DNA of 15,259 nucleotides from Candidatus Methanomethylicus sp. (GCA_028683025.1 JAJRAB010000094.1:1-15259); one strand, 5' to 3'. Counted from the stretch's first letter, positions 6,380 to 13,715 are shown. Program-made: numbers and translations. Notes: generated by a model not told the origin, from the sequence alone.

Positions 6380-6987
6380 GCGTAATGCGTTTTTTTGTTA
6401 ATAAGGCATCAAAGAATATGGTAATAGACAATTATCTGAAGAGCGAACTCAAGAGGGCTGGCTATGCTGGAGTAGAGTTCCAGAAGACGCCACTTGGCAA
6501 CCGGGTAGTGATCTACGCTGAGCGACCAGGAATGGTCATCGGGAGGCAGGGTGCAACCATCAGGGATCTTGCTCACGTGATCGAGACCAAATATTCCCTT
6601 GAGAATCCCCAGATTGCTGTTATCCCGGTTCAGTGTCCAGAATTGAATGCCAGGATAATGGCAGGAAGGGTAGCTTCAGCCCTGGAGAGGGGAATCCACT
6701 TCAGGAGAGCAGCGTTCATCGCGCTCAGGCAGATCAACGAGGCAGGCGCGAGGGGAGCTGAAATAGTCATCCGAGGGAAGCTTTCAACCGAAAGATCTAG
6801 GTATGAAAAATTCAAATCGGGAGCAATCTTAAAGGCGGGCCAGCCAAGGAAAACTGCCGTTGATTCGGCAGTGACCCATGTCCAGCTAAAGCCTGGAATG
6901 TTTGGAATTCAAGTCAACATCTACCTGCCTGTAAACACAATAGATGACATCCATATTGTCGAATCTGCTCCAAAGGCAGCGGAGTGA
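6376..6987 (+). CDS. rps3: Small-subunit ribosomal protein uS3
   Basis: S3 lies at the mRNA entry channel of the 30S head. The protein is 203 residues. Its N-terminal KH domain carries the loop VIGRQG (about 54-59) after VVIYAERPGM, and the C-terminal domain includes RGIHFRRAAFIALRQINEAGARGAEIVIRGKLSTERSR, both diagnostic. The TTG start at 6376 overlaps the L22 stop by three bases and has GGAGG (6364-6368) at a spacing of seven, which is better than the in-frame ATG at 6385 (16 bases away). This non-AUG, overlapping start suggests translational coupling to L22. Confidence 0.97.
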   Translation: MSVMRFFVNKASKNMVIDNYLKSELKRAGYAGVEFQKTPLGNRVVIYAERPGMVIGRQGATIRDLAHVIETKYSLENPQIAVIPVQCPELNARIMAGRVASALERGIHFRRAAFIALRQINEAGARGAEIVIRGKLSTERSRYEKFKSGAILKAGQPRKTAVDSAVTHVQLKPGMFGIQVNIYLPVNTIDDIHIVESAPKAAE

Positions 6988-6993
6988 TGAGAA

Positions 6994-7239
6994 ATGGCGA
7001 TATTCAGAATAAATGAAATCCGCAGAATGAGCAAGGAGGAGCGGGCTACGAAGCTTGGTGAGCTTAAGGCTGAATTGTCAAAGATGATGGCAACCAAAGC
7101 CATGGGTGGCTCTATGGAAAACCCCTCCCGAATTGGCCTGTTGAAGAAGACCATTGCGAAGTTCCACACAATCAACCGGGAAGAGGAACTGGGCATCGCC
7201 AAGGCTAAGGAGGCAGGGAAGGAGGAATCTAAGAAATGA
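6994..7239 (+). CDS. rpl29: Large-subunit ribosomal protein uL29
   Basis: L29 is a small helical hairpin protein near the tunnel exit that, with L23, helps dock nascent-chain factors. The product is 81 residues. FRINEIRRMSKEERATKLGELKAELSKM and NPSRIGLLKKTIAKFHTINREEE match the family. It is a little longer than the usual 65-70 residues because of a charged C-terminal tail (GIAKAKEAGKEESKK). GGAGTGATGA (6981-6990) contains both the S3 stop and the ribosome-binding site. The stop overlaps the next start as ATGA. Confidence 0.95.
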   Translation: MAIFRINEIRRMSKEERATKLGELKAELSKMMATKAMGGSMENPSRIGLLKKTIAKFHTINREEELGIAKAKEAGKEESKK

Positions 7240-7514
7240 GACTCACACCTTTCAACCTGATTCACCACGATCTGATAGGATTAAATGTGAGAGTTGCAGT
7301 TTCTACTGATCCGACTCAGAGGGGTATTGCGGGCAAAGTCATTGATGAGACTGCCAATATGCTCACTCTTTCCACTGTTCAAGGAGATCGGATGGTTTCA
7401 AAGCACAATTCTAGATTTAGTTTTTACCTGCCAGAAGAGGTCATGGTTGATGGAAGTGAGATAGCCTTTAGTCCTGATGAGAGGCTGAAGAGGCTACAAA
7501 GGAGGCGGCTATAA
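7236..7514 (+). CDS. rnp1: RNase P protein component 1 (Rpp29/Pop4 homologue)
   Basis: This is the archaeal homologue of eukaryotic Rpp29, a protein cofactor of the RNase P ribozyme that removes the 5' leader from precursor tRNA. The 92-residue protein has the Sm-like beta-barrel pattern: HHDLIGLNVRVAVSTDP, GIAGKVIDETANMLTL and RFSFYLPEEVMVDGSEIAF, ending in a basic RLKRLQRRRL helix. In archaea the gene lies between L29 and S17, as here. In many archaea a SUI1-type (aIF1/YciH) gene sits between L29 and this gene, but it is missing here and the two overlap by four bases (ATGA). Confidence 0.95.
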   Translation: MRLTPFNLIHHDLIGLNVRVAVSTDPTQRGIAGKVIDETANMLTLSTVQGDRMVSKHNSRFSFYLPEEVMVDGSEIAFSPDERLKRLQRRRL

Positions 7515-7835
7515 GTGTCACAGGCAATTAAAGAAACAAAAACAACTTCATGCAGTGATGAGAATTGCCCGGTTCATGGGACCTTATCAACAAGGGGAAC
7601 TACCCTGATCGGGAAAGTAGTTAGTGATAAGATGCACAAGACTGTAGTGGTTCAGATAGACTATTTGCACCACTTTCCAAAATTCATGAGATATGGAAAA
7701 CGAAAATCTAAATTCCATGCCCACAATCCTCCTTGCATCGAGGCCTCAAAGGGCGATACGGTACGCATAGTTGAATGCAGACCTTTGAGCAAGACTGTTT
7801 CATTTGTTGTGGTTGAGAAGAAAGGTGGGGTCTGA
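7515..7835 (+). CDS. rps17: Small-subunit ribosomal protein uS17
   Basis: S17 is a primary 16S rRNA-binding protein with an OB fold. The product is 106 residues. The archaeal N-terminal segment SCSDENCPVHGTLSTRGTTLIGKVVSDKMHKTVVVQ (from about residue 12) and HAHNPPCIEASKGDTVRIVECRPLSKTVSFVVVEK are characteristic. C13, C18, H21 and later cysteines form a possible metal site. The start is GTG at 7515, directly after the rnp1 TAA, with AAAGGAGG (7498-7505) upstream at a spacing of nine. Confidence 0.96.
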   Translation: MSQAIKETKTTSCSDENCPVHGTLSTRGTTLIGKVVSDKMHKTVVVQIDYLHHFPKFMRYGKRKSKFHAHNPPCIEASKGDTVRIVECRPLSKTVSFVVVEKKGGV

Positions 7836-7837
7836 GG

Positions 7838-8266
7838 ATGGCGAAGAGAGGTAAGGGTTTAGGAGGAGGCATAACCTACAGGCCTGGCATTAGTGCCGGT
7901 CTGCAGCACGAATCGCTTCTGAAATGCGCGGATAATAGCGGTGCCAAAGTTGTAATGATAATTGGCGTTCCACGAGTCAAGACACGGATCAGGAGAGTCG
8001 CTTCAGCTTCCGTCGGTGACAAGGTTATCGTATCAGTGAAGGAAGGCACTCCTGAAGTAAGACGCCAAATCTTCCACGCAGTTATAGTTAGGCAGAGAAA
8101 GCCATTCCGTAGGGGCGATGGCACATGGATCCAGTTTGAGGATAATGCAGGTGTTATTGTAACTGAAGAAGGCGAAACCAAGGGCACTGAGATCAGAGGC
8201 CCAGTTGCAAAGGAAGCTGCTGAGAGATGGCCAAAGGTGGCGGGACTCGCCTCAATAGTACTATAA
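7838..8266 (+). CDS. rpl14: Large-subunit ribosomal protein uL14
   Basis: L14 lies at the subunit interface and forms intersubunit bridges. The protein is 142 residues. KCADNSGAKVVMIIGV (about 29-44), SVGDKVIVSVKEGTPEVRRQIFHAVIVRQRKPFRRGDGTWIQFEDNAGVIV and the C-terminal GPVAKEAAERWPKVAGLASIVL define the family. An N-terminal glycine-rich extension (AKRGKGLGGGITYRPG) is present. The ATG follows the S17 stop by two bases, with AAAGGTGG (7822-7829) as ribosome-binding site. Confidence 0.97.
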   Translation: MAKRGKGLGGGITYRPGISAGLQHESLLKCADNSGAKVVMIIGVPRVKTRIRRVASASVGDKVIVSVKEGTPEVRRQIFHAVIVRQRKPFRRGDGTWIQFEDNAGVIVTEEGETKGTEIRGPVAKEAAERWPKVAGLASIVL

Positions 8267-8297
8267 TCAAATTGATATGAAATCATAGGTGATCATA

Positions 8298-8669
8298 TTG
8301 ACCAGCACAAAGCCAAAAGTTCAAAGAAAGGCGCTTTCGCAGTTTGAGGAAAGGGTTGCAGCTTTGCGATCCCCATTATCCAAAGATCTGAGGGCGCAGT
8401 ATAAGGTACGCACTGCCCATGTTAGGAAGGGCGACACCGTGATAGTCACCCGAGGTGACTATAAAGGCCACGAGGGGAAGGTCAGCGGCATAAACACTTC
8501 AGAGATGAGGATAACCATGGAAGGCGTTAACATGGCTAAGATGGACGGAACAAACAAGCCCGTGATGATACCGCCATCAAAAGTCAAGATTAGTAAACTA
8601 GATTTTTCAGACAAAGAGAGAAAGAAGGTTTTCGAGTCAGGAGCTAAATTTAAGGAGGATGGAATATGA
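8298..8669 (+). CDS. rpl24: Large-subunit ribosomal protein uL24
   Basis: L24 is one of the assembly-initiating 23S rRNA-binding proteins. The product from TTG 8298 is 123 residues. It starts TSTKPKVQRKAL, which aligns with the basic N-terminus of archaeal L24, and has a KOW motif at about 44-70 (KGDTVIVTRGDYKGHEGKVSGIN). I chose TTG at 8298 because GGTGATC (8288-8294) lies three to four bases upstream; the in-frame GTG at 8289 sits within that ribosome-binding site. The 31-base gap after L14 holds a small palindrome (TATGA-AA-TCATA, 8276-8287). The end overlaps rps4e by four bases (ATGA). Confidence 0.95.
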   Translation: MTSTKPKVQRKALSQFEERVAALRSPLSKDLRAQYKVRTAHVRKGDTVIVTRGDYKGHEGKVSGINTSEMRITMEGVNMAKMDGTNKPVMIPPSKVKISKLDFSDKERKKVFESGAKFKEDGI

Positions 8670-9400
8670 CAAGACATCTTACAACTTACGAGGCCCCACG
8701 ATTCTGGCCCATCAAGATTAAAGAACACATGTTCACAGTAAGGCCGAACGCAGGTCCGCATCCGCTTAAGCAGTCAATACCGCTTGGTATTGTGCTGAGG
8801 GACATACTGAAATTTTCAAAGTCCCTCGTCGAGGGGAAAAAACTACTTGCCGAAGGAAAGGTGTTTGTAGACGGAAAAGCGCAATCTGACTACAAGTATC
8901 CCGTCGGTCTGATGGATGTTATCTATCTTAAGCCGGCAGACGCCTATTACCGAGTATTGCCGAATTCAATTAACAAAATGGCTTTGGTGAAGATTTCGCC
9001 TGAGGAGGCAACTTTTAAACTGGCAAGAATTGTTGGCAAAAGGCTCTTGCGCGATGGCAAAGCCCAACTGAACTTCCACGATGGGAGGTCATTGGTTCTG
9101 AAGATCGACGATCCTTTCAATGTAGAACTGCCCTATCAGTTGATGGACTCGGTCAAGTTGTCCATCCCAGACGGCCAGTTGATGGAGAACATTTCATTTG
9201 AGGAAGGAGCATACGTTGCCGTTACTGGTGGAACAAAGATCGGCAAGTTTGGCACGCTCATGGAAACGCCAGCAAAAAGAAGTCCAAATAAATTGGCAAG
9301 AGTCCTTATTGGAGATGCCGAAACTACCGTTACGCTTAAGTATATATTCCCGATAGGTAAGGGAAGTCCTGTCATCAATATAATTGGAGAAGTGCAATAA
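8666..9400 (+). CDS. rps4e: Small-subunit ribosomal protein eS4
   Basis: S4e belongs only to archaeal and eukaryotic ribosomes. The protein is 244 residues. HLTTYEAPRFWPIKIKEHMFTVRPNAGPHPLKQSIPLGIVLRD at the start, an S4-like RNA-binding domain at about 43-100 (LVEGKKLLAEGKVFVDGKAQSDYKYPVGLMDVI), the central domain with VLPNSINKMALVKI, and a C-terminal KOW-like region (VTGGTKIGKFGTL) identify it. The ATG overlaps the L24 stop, with AAGGAGGA (8652-8659) as a strong ribosome-binding site. Confidence 0.97.
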   Translation: MTRHLTTYEAPRFWPIKIKEHMFTVRPNAGPHPLKQSIPLGIVLRDILKFSKSLVEGKKLLAEGKVFVDGKAQSDYKYPVGLMDVIYLKPADAYYRVLPNSINKMALVKISPEEATFKLARIVGKRLLRDGKAQLNFHDGRSLVLKIDDPFNVELPYQLMDSVKLSIPDGQLMENISFEEGAYVAVTGGTKIGKFGTLMETPAKRSPNKLARVLIGDAETTVTLKYIFPIGKGSPVINIIGEVQ

Positions 9401-9401
9401 A

Positions 9402-9956
9402 ATGTCCGCGGGTGCTGACGCCGCTTCAAGCGGCGAATTGAACCCCATGCGACAAATACGAATCGGAAAAGTAATTGTCAACATGGGATTAGGCGAGGGT
9501 GGAGAGAAACTAGAGAAAGCTATGACTGTCCTAGAGTCTCTCACCGGAGTAAAACCATGCCCAAGAAAGGCAAAAAAAGCAATCCGGGAATTCGGAGTGC
9601 GAAAGGGCGAAAACATTGCATGCATTGCGACGCTGCGTGGAGACTCTGTTGACGAATTCATAAAAAGAGCTTTCGAGTCCCTGAAGAATAAAATTAAAGA
9701 GAGCTGCTTTGATGATTATGGAAATGTGTCCTTTGGAATCAAGGAACATATCAACATGCCTGGCACAAAATATGACCCACGTCTCGGCATATATGGCATG
9801 AATGTCTGCATAGTGCTTGAGAGACCAGGCTACAGGGTAGCCCGAAGGGGAAACCATCCTGGCAAGATAGGCGCTGAACACAGGGTCAACAAGGAAGAAT
9901 CCATTGCGTTCATCAAAGAACGCTTTGGGATTACGCTAATAGGAAAGGAGGAGTAA
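9402..9956 (+). CDS. rpl5: Large-subunit ribosomal protein uL5
   Basis: L5 binds 5S rRNA and the P-site tRNA elbow in the central protuberance. The product is 184 residues. MRQIRIGKVIVNMGLGEGGEKLEKAMTVLESLTG, SFGIKEHINMPGTKYDPRLGIYGMNVCIVLERPGYRVARR and ERFGITL are diagnostic. A 15-residue Ala/Ser/Gly-rich segment precedes the conserved core; the in-frame ATG at 9447 is an alternative start, but the ATG at 9402 directly follows the rps4e stop with GGAGAAGTG upstream, so I keep it. A TTG at 9384 within rps4e is unlikely. Confidence 0.96.
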   Translation: MSAGADAASSGELNPMRQIRIGKVIVNMGLGEGGEKLEKAMTVLESLTGVKPCPRKAKKAIREFGVRKGENIACIATLRGDSVDEFIKRAFESLKNKIKESCFDDYGNVSFGIKEHINMPGTKYDPRLGIYGMNVCIVLERPGYRVARRGNHPGKIGAEHRVNKEESIAFIKERFGITLIGKEE

Positions 9957-9958
9957 TT

Positions 9959-10126
9959 ATGGGTAAGTATCATCATGCTAAAGAAAGGAAATTTGGAAAG
10001 GGCAGCAGGCGCTGCAAGCGCTGTGGCTCTAAAGGCAGCACAATCATCAGGCGCTACAACCTTAATCTTTGCAGGCAGTGCTTCCGAGAATCAGCCGAGA
10101 ACCTCGGATTCAAGAAATACCTCTAA
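9959..10126 (+). CDS. rps14: Small-subunit ribosomal protein uS14, zinc-binding type
   Basis: S14 is a 55-residue protein of the 30S head. It starts GKYHHAKERKFGKGSRRCKRCGSKG and ends LNLCRQCFRESAENLGFKKYL, the standard archaeal form with two CXXC pairs (C19/C22 and C38/C41) that hold one zinc ion. The RQCFRE segment is strongly conserved. The ATG at 9959 is preceded by AAAGGAGGAG (9944-9953), which overlaps the end of rpl5. The stop at 10124-10126 is followed directly by the S8 ribosome-binding site. All features match the family; nothing is missing. Confidence 0.96.
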   Translation: MGKYHHAKERKFGKGSRRCKRCGSKGSTIIRRYNLNLCRQCFRESAENLGFKKYL

Positions 10127-10137
10127 GGTGATATGAC

Positions 10138-10530
10138 ATGTGGGTTCAAGATTCTCTTGCTAACGCGCTTGTAAATATTATGAACAGCGAGGAGAGAGGA
10201 AAGAGCGAATGTATAGTAACGCCCGCTCCAAAGCTTATTGCTAATGTATTGCGAACTCTGCAGAAATCGGGCTATGTTGGTGAATTCGAATTCATTGACG
10301 ACGGAAGGCTTGGAAAGCTCAGAATTCAACTGCTGGGTAGGATAAACAAGTGCGGCATAATTAAGCCCTACTTCTCCGTTTCCTATACCGAGCTGGAAGA
10401 TTGGGCGCACAAATACCTGCCAGGTAAGGACATTGGTCTTCTCATACTCACTACCTCGAAAGGCATAATCACACACAAAGATGCCATTGCCAACAGAGTT
10501 GGCGGCAGGCTAATGGCCTACGTCTATTAA
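10138..10530 (+). CDS. rps8: Small-subunit ribosomal protein uS8
   Basis: S8 binds helix 21 of 16S rRNA and organises the central domain. The protein is 130 residues. DSLANALVNIMNSEERGKSECIVTPAPKLIANVLRTLQKSGYVGEFEF and the C-terminal LLILTTSKGIITHKDAIANRVGGRLMAYVY match the archaeal family. AAGGTGAT (10125-10132) gives a near-perfect ribosome-binding site five bases before the ATG at 10138; the ATG at 10133 is out of frame. It follows rps14 closely and precedes rpl6. Confidence 0.96.
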   Translation: MWVQDSLANALVNIMNSEERGKSECIVTPAPKLIANVLRTLQKSGYVGEFEFIDDGRLGKLRIQLLGRINKCGIIKPYFSVSYTELEDWAHKYLPGKDIGLLILTTSKGIITHKDAIANRVGGRLMAYVY

Positions 10531-10545
10531 GGGGGGGGAATAATG

Positions 10546-11076
10546 ATGTCCGAATATACCAATATCGATGTTGAGATTCCCGAAGGCGTTCAGGCTACTG
10601 TTACGGATTCCACTGTTGTGGTTACGGGACCAAAGGGTAAAATTACTAGAGATTTTGCCCACACAAGGCTCATAATATCAATGACCGGCAACGTGATCAG
10701 CATATCTGCACCGCAAAAAGGGAAACGCCTCAAGGCATTGGTGGGAACTGTAGCTGCCCATATAAAGAACATGTTCAAGGGCGTAACCATAGGCCACATT
10801 TATAAAATGAAAGTGATCTATGCCCACTTCCCGATCACTGTTAAAGTGGCGGGGAAGACCGTTTTCATTGAAAACTTCATGGGCGAGCGGTCAAAGAGGC
10901 TTGCCACGATTGTCGGCAACGTTAAAGTTTCAGTTCAAGGTGATGAGCTGATTCTGGAAGGAATGGATAAAGAAGAAATTGGCCAGACTGCTGCAAACAT
11001 ACACGGCGCAGCCCATGTCAAGAAAATGGATCCTAGAGTCTTCCAGGACGGCGTCTACGTTTCAGGGAGGGCGTGA
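10546..11076 (+). CDS. rpl6: Large-subunit ribosomal protein uL6
   Basis: L6 lies near the GTPase-factor binding region of the 50S subunit. The product is 176 residues with the two related domains of the family: DVEIPEGVQATVTDSTVVVTGPKGKITRDF at the start and HFPITVKVAGKTVFIENFMGERSKRLATIVGNVKVSVQGDELILEG in the second. AANIHGAAHVKKMDPRVFQDGVYV ends the core. Tandem ATGs occur at 10543 and 10546; I take the second because the ribosome-binding site, an unusual run of eight G (10531-10538), is then at a spacing of seven. The difference is one methionine. Confidence 0.96.
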   Translation: MSEYTNIDVEIPEGVQATVTDSTVVVTGPKGKITRDFAHTRLIISMTGNVISISAPQKGKRLKALVGTVAAHIKNMFKGVTIGHIYKMKVIYAHFPITVKVAGKTVFIENFMGERSKRLATIVGNVKVSVQGDELILEGMDKEEIGQTAANIHGAAHVKKMDPRVFQDGVYVSGRA

Positions 11077-11078
11077 TA

Positions 11079-11609
11079 ATGGCAAAGTCTTCACCAAGCA
11101 AGATCAAGAGAGCGCTCAAACAAAAGGAAAAGATAGCCAGTGAGAGGCCAGAATTCAAGAGGTCCGAGACCCACCGTTTTACACGGCTTGGCGAGAAGTG
11201 GCGCAGCAGCAAGGGAATCCGATCCAAGATGCGGTTAAAGAAGAGGAGCAGATCCGCCATCGTTGAGACGGGATACCGAAGCCCAGTTGCAGTGAGGGGC
11301 ATGCGCATGAACGGCAAGACCGAAGTAATGGTGTACCAGGTAAGCGATTTGAAAAACATAGATCGCAAGACGCAAATTGCCAGGATCTCCGCAACTGTTG
11401 GCGCAAAGAAGCGTAGCGAGATAATCAAAACAGCCGATGCTCAGCGAATCCTGATTGTCAACCTCAGGCCATCCGAGATGCCAGCAGCGCAGCCTGAAGA
11501 GAAGACCGAGGAAGAAGGTACTGCTGAGACCAAGGAAGAGGAATCGGAGAATAATGAATCTGAAGATGATGATTCTAACAAAAATGAGAAAGAGGGTGAG
11601 CGCAAGTGA
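11079..11609 (+). CDS. rpl32e: Large-subunit ribosomal protein eL32, with acidic C-terminal tail
   Basis: L32e belongs only to archaeal and eukaryotic ribosomes. The core spans about residues 1-130 of 176: RPEFKRSETHRFTRLGEKWRSSKGIRSKMRLKKRSR, VETGYRSPVAVRGM, and EVMVYQVSDLKNIDRKTQIARISATVGAKKR. The last 46 residues form a disordered-looking acidic tail with 19 Glu/Asp and many Ser, Asn and Lys, unlike the basic core. The frame has no break before the tail and the next start overlaps its stop, so it is not an obvious frameshift product. The ATG at 11079 follows GGGAGG (11066-11071) and the L6 stop by two bases; a GTG at 11073 would overlap rpl6. Confidence 0.95.
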   Translation: MAKSSPSKIKRALKQKEKIASERPEFKRSETHRFTRLGEKWRSSKGIRSKMRLKKRSRSAIVETGYRSPVAVRGMRMNGKTEVMVYQVSDLKNIDRKTQIARISATVGAKKRSEIIKTADAQRILIVNLRPSEMPAAQPEEKTEEEGTAETKEEESENNESEDDDSNKNEKEGERK

Positions 11610-12040
11610 GTCTTAGAAACCAGAAGAGAATAGCCGCTGATGTAATGAAGATCGGAGAAACCAGAGTCTGGATAGACCCCGAGCGCTTCGAAGATGTAAG
11701 CGCGGCAATTACACGCAGTGACGTGCGCTCATTAGTTGATGATGGCGCAATAAAAACACGACCACAGATCGGCGTCAGTAGAGGGAGGAGCAGGCATAAA
11801 CATAAGCAGAAGAGGAAAGGATTGCGCAAAGGTCCGGGCAGCAGAAAGGGCGTCGTCGAAGGCGACGAATGGATGGATCGGATCCGCTCTATGAGGGAAT
11901 TCCTCAGGCTTCTCAGGAAAAGGAAGATCATCACACCCAGTGTCTATAGGATGCTCTATCTGAAGGCGAAGGGTGGGGCTTTCCATGACAAGAGGCAATT
12001 GAAATCTTATATTGAAGAACATGACTTGGCGAGGAGATAA
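11606..12040 (+). CDS. rpl19e: Large-subunit ribosomal protein eL19
   Basis: L19e is an archaeal/eukaryotic-specific protein that contributes to an intersubunit bridge through its long C-terminal helix. The product is 144 residues. RNQKRIAADVMKIGETRVWIDPERFEDVSAAITRSDVRSLVDDGAIKTRPQIGVSRGRSRHK and KRKGLRKGPGSRKG are diagnostic, followed by MREFLRLLRKRKIITPSVYRMLYLKAKGGAF. The GTG start at 11606 overlaps the L32e stop by four bases, with AGAGGGTGAG (11591-11600) upstream, indicating translational coupling. Confidence 0.96.
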   Translation: MSLRNQKRIAADVMKIGETRVWIDPERFEDVSAAITRSDVRSLVDDGAIKTRPQIGVSRGRSRHKHKQKRKGLRKGPGSRKGVVEGDEWMDRIRSMREFLRLLRKRKIITPSVYRMLYLKAKGGAFHDKRQLKSYIEEHDLARR

Positions 12041-12042
12041 AA

Positions 12043-12633
12043 ATGGCAAGAGGTACTATTTACAGAGTCGTCTTCCGCAGAAGGCGCGAGGACAAAACCG
12101 ACTACCGCATCAGGAAGAGGCTCATAATGAGCGGCTCACTCCGAGTAGTAATTAGGAAGAGCCTTAATCATATGAACCTCCAGATAGTTGAGGCAAAAAT
12201 TGAGGGCGACAACGTGTTGACGCATGCAAGCACCATTGAACTGAAAAAGTACGGTTGGAAGGGCAGCACTGGAAACCTGCCCGCTGCATACCTTGCAGGC
12301 TATTTGCTTGGCAAGAGGGCGCTGAAGAAAGGTCTCAATGCGGCTATAGTTGACTTCAATGGATACAAAATGACCGGTTCCAACAGGCTTTTTGCTTCAC
12401 TGAAAGGCGTGATCGATGCAGGGATTGAAATCCCCCACAATGAAAAAGTGATCCCAGAAGAAGAGAGAGTGAACGGGGCACATATCGCGCAATACGCTGA
12501 ACTGATCCAGAAGGAAGATCCCTCAAAATATCAGGCTTATTTCTCCCAATATTTGGCCGCAGGCCTTACCCCCGAAAAGCTTGTAGAGCACTTCGAGGAG
12601 GTAAAGGGAGCGATAGATAAAGAGGTGCAGTAA
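12043..12633 (+). CDS. rpl18: Large-subunit ribosomal protein uL18
   Basis: L18 binds 5S rRNA together with L5 in the central protuberance. The product is 196 residues, the long archaeal form. YRVVFRRRREDKTDYRIRKRLIMSGSLRVVIRKSLNHMNLQIVEAKIEGDNVLTHASTIELKKYGWKGSTGNLPAAYLAGYLLGKRALKKG is typical, and the C-terminal part contains HNEKVIPEEERVNGAHIAQYAELI. The ATG lies two bases past the L19e stop with a weak GGCGAGGAG (12027-12035) ribosome-binding site. Confidence 0.97.
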   Translation: MARGTIYRVVFRRRREDKTDYRIRKRLIMSGSLRVVIRKSLNHMNLQIVEAKIEGDNVLTHASTIELKKYGWKGSTGNLPAAYLAGYLLGKRALKKGLNAAIVDFNGYKMTGSNRLFASLKGVIDAGIEIPHNEKVIPEEERVNGAHIAQYAELIQKEDPSKYQAYFSQYLAAGLTPEKLVEHFEEVKGAIDKEVQ

Positions 12634-12634
12634 T

Positions 12635-13240
12635 TTGGCATACCAGACAGTACAATGGGTACCGAGAACATCTCTCGGAAAACAAGTGCTTGAGGGCAAG
12701 ATTACAAGCATAAGGGAAGTCTTCGAACAAAATATACCGATCAAAGAGCCAGAGATTGTTGATGCCCTTATCCCAGACATGAAACATGAGGTTTTGGACG
12801 TTAACATTGTCCAAAAGCAAACTGATGCAGGAGAGATCACCAAATTCAAGATAGGCGTGGTCGTCGGTAACGGCGATGGATATATCGGCATTGGAATCGG
12901 CAAATCAAAGCAGATGCGTTTCGCAATAGACAAGGCGGTTGCTGATGCAAAACTCAACCTTACTCCTGTAAGGCGAGGGTGCGGCAATTGGGCTTGCACC
13001 TGCGGAAAGCCGCACAGTCTGCCTTTCAAGGTCGATGGCAAGAACGGAAGTGTTTCGGCAACACTTATTCCGGCACCCAAGGGAATTGGCCTCATAGGCG
13101 GTGCAGTCGCAAAGACAATCCTAAGCTTTGCAGGTATAAAGGATGCCTGGGTGGTTTCCTATGGAGAGACCCGGACAACCATTAATTTCGCTGGAGCCAT
13201 TTACGAGGCCCTTAAGAATACTTACAGATTCAAACAGTGA
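12635..13240 (+). CDS. rps5: Small-subunit ribosomal protein uS5
   Basis: S5 supports decoding fidelity and lies near the mRNA entry channel. The product is 201 residues. Its double-stranded-RNA-binding-like domain (DVNIVQKQTDAGEITKFKIGVVVGNGDGYIGIGIGKSKQMRFAIDKAVADAKLNL), the cysteine-containing segment RRGCGNWACTCGKPHSLPF at about 113-131 (C116, C121, C123) and the C-terminal IGLIGGAVAKTILSFAGIKDAWV segment match the archaeal family. The start is TTG at 12635, with AGAGGTG (12621-12627) at a spacing of seven; no ATG near it is in frame. Confidence 0.97.
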   Translation: MAYQTVQWVPRTSLGKQVLEGKITSIREVFEQNIPIKEPEIVDALIPDMKHEVLDVNIVQKQTDAGEITKFKIGVVVGNGDGYIGIGIGKSKQMRFAIDKAVADAKLNLTPVRRGCGNWACTCGKPHSLPFKVDGKNGSVSATLIPAPKGIGLIGGAVAKTILSFAGIKDAWVVSYGETRTTINFAGAIYEALKNTYRFKQ

Positions 13241-13250
13241 GGTATTTACA

Positions 13251-13709
13251 ATGAAACTCTATCTAGTCATAAGGCTAAGGGGAAGAATGGGGCTTGCGCC
13301 TGAAACCTTGGATACCCTTGAGAGGATGAACATTCCGGCCAAGCACAATGCTGCCCTTATCCAGGATACACCATCAAATGTGGGCATGATAAACAAGGTT
13401 GCAGACTATATAACCTGGGGCGAGATCGACAAGGATTCTCTGGTGGCACTTCTGAAGAAGAGAGGTAGGCTCCCCGGAGATGAACGCATAACTGATGAAT
13501 TCTTGAAGACAGAAGGATTGGGGTCTTTTGAAGAAGTAGCAGCAAAAATGCTCGAAGAAGGAAAAGTCCCTGAGCCAATCAAGAAAACCTTTAGATTGAC
13601 CCCGCCAAGCGGTGGTTTCAAGAAACACATTACTCGACACATTAAATCTGGCGGAGAACTTGGCTACAGGGGTCCAGCCATCGCTGAACTTGTGAAAAAG
13701 ATGATCTAA
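13251..13709 (+). CDS. rpl30: Large-subunit ribosomal protein uL30, long archaeal form
   Basis: L30 in archaea is longer than the bacterial protein (about 60 residues); here it is 152 residues. KLYLVIRLRGRMGLAPETLDTLERMNIPAKHNAALIQDTPSNVGMINKVADYITWGEIDKDSLVALLKKRGRLPGDERITDEFL and FRLTPPSGGFKKHITRHIKSGGELGYRG identify it. I chose the ATG at 13251 with TGAGGT (13238-13243) upstream, the TGA being the rps5 stop. It is the last gene of the long middle unit: T-tracts follow directly. Confidence 0.96.
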   Translation: MKLYLVIRLRGRMGLAPETLDTLERMNIPAKHNAALIQDTPSNVGMINKVADYITWGEIDKDSLVALLKKRGRLPGDERITDEFLKTEGLGSFEEVAAKMLEEGKVPEPIKKTFRLTPPSGGFKKHITRHIKSGGELGYRGPAIAELVKKMI

Positions 13710-13715
13710 GGGACT

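Noticed and set aside
9194..9661. 155-residue minus-strand frame across the S4e/L5 junction
   Set aside because: It overlaps two confident genes and resembles no family; it is a shadow frame.
10531..10548. A frameshift caused by the G run near L6
   Set aside because: S8 ends cleanly before the run and L6 begins after it; both proteins are full length, so the run does not affect reading frames.
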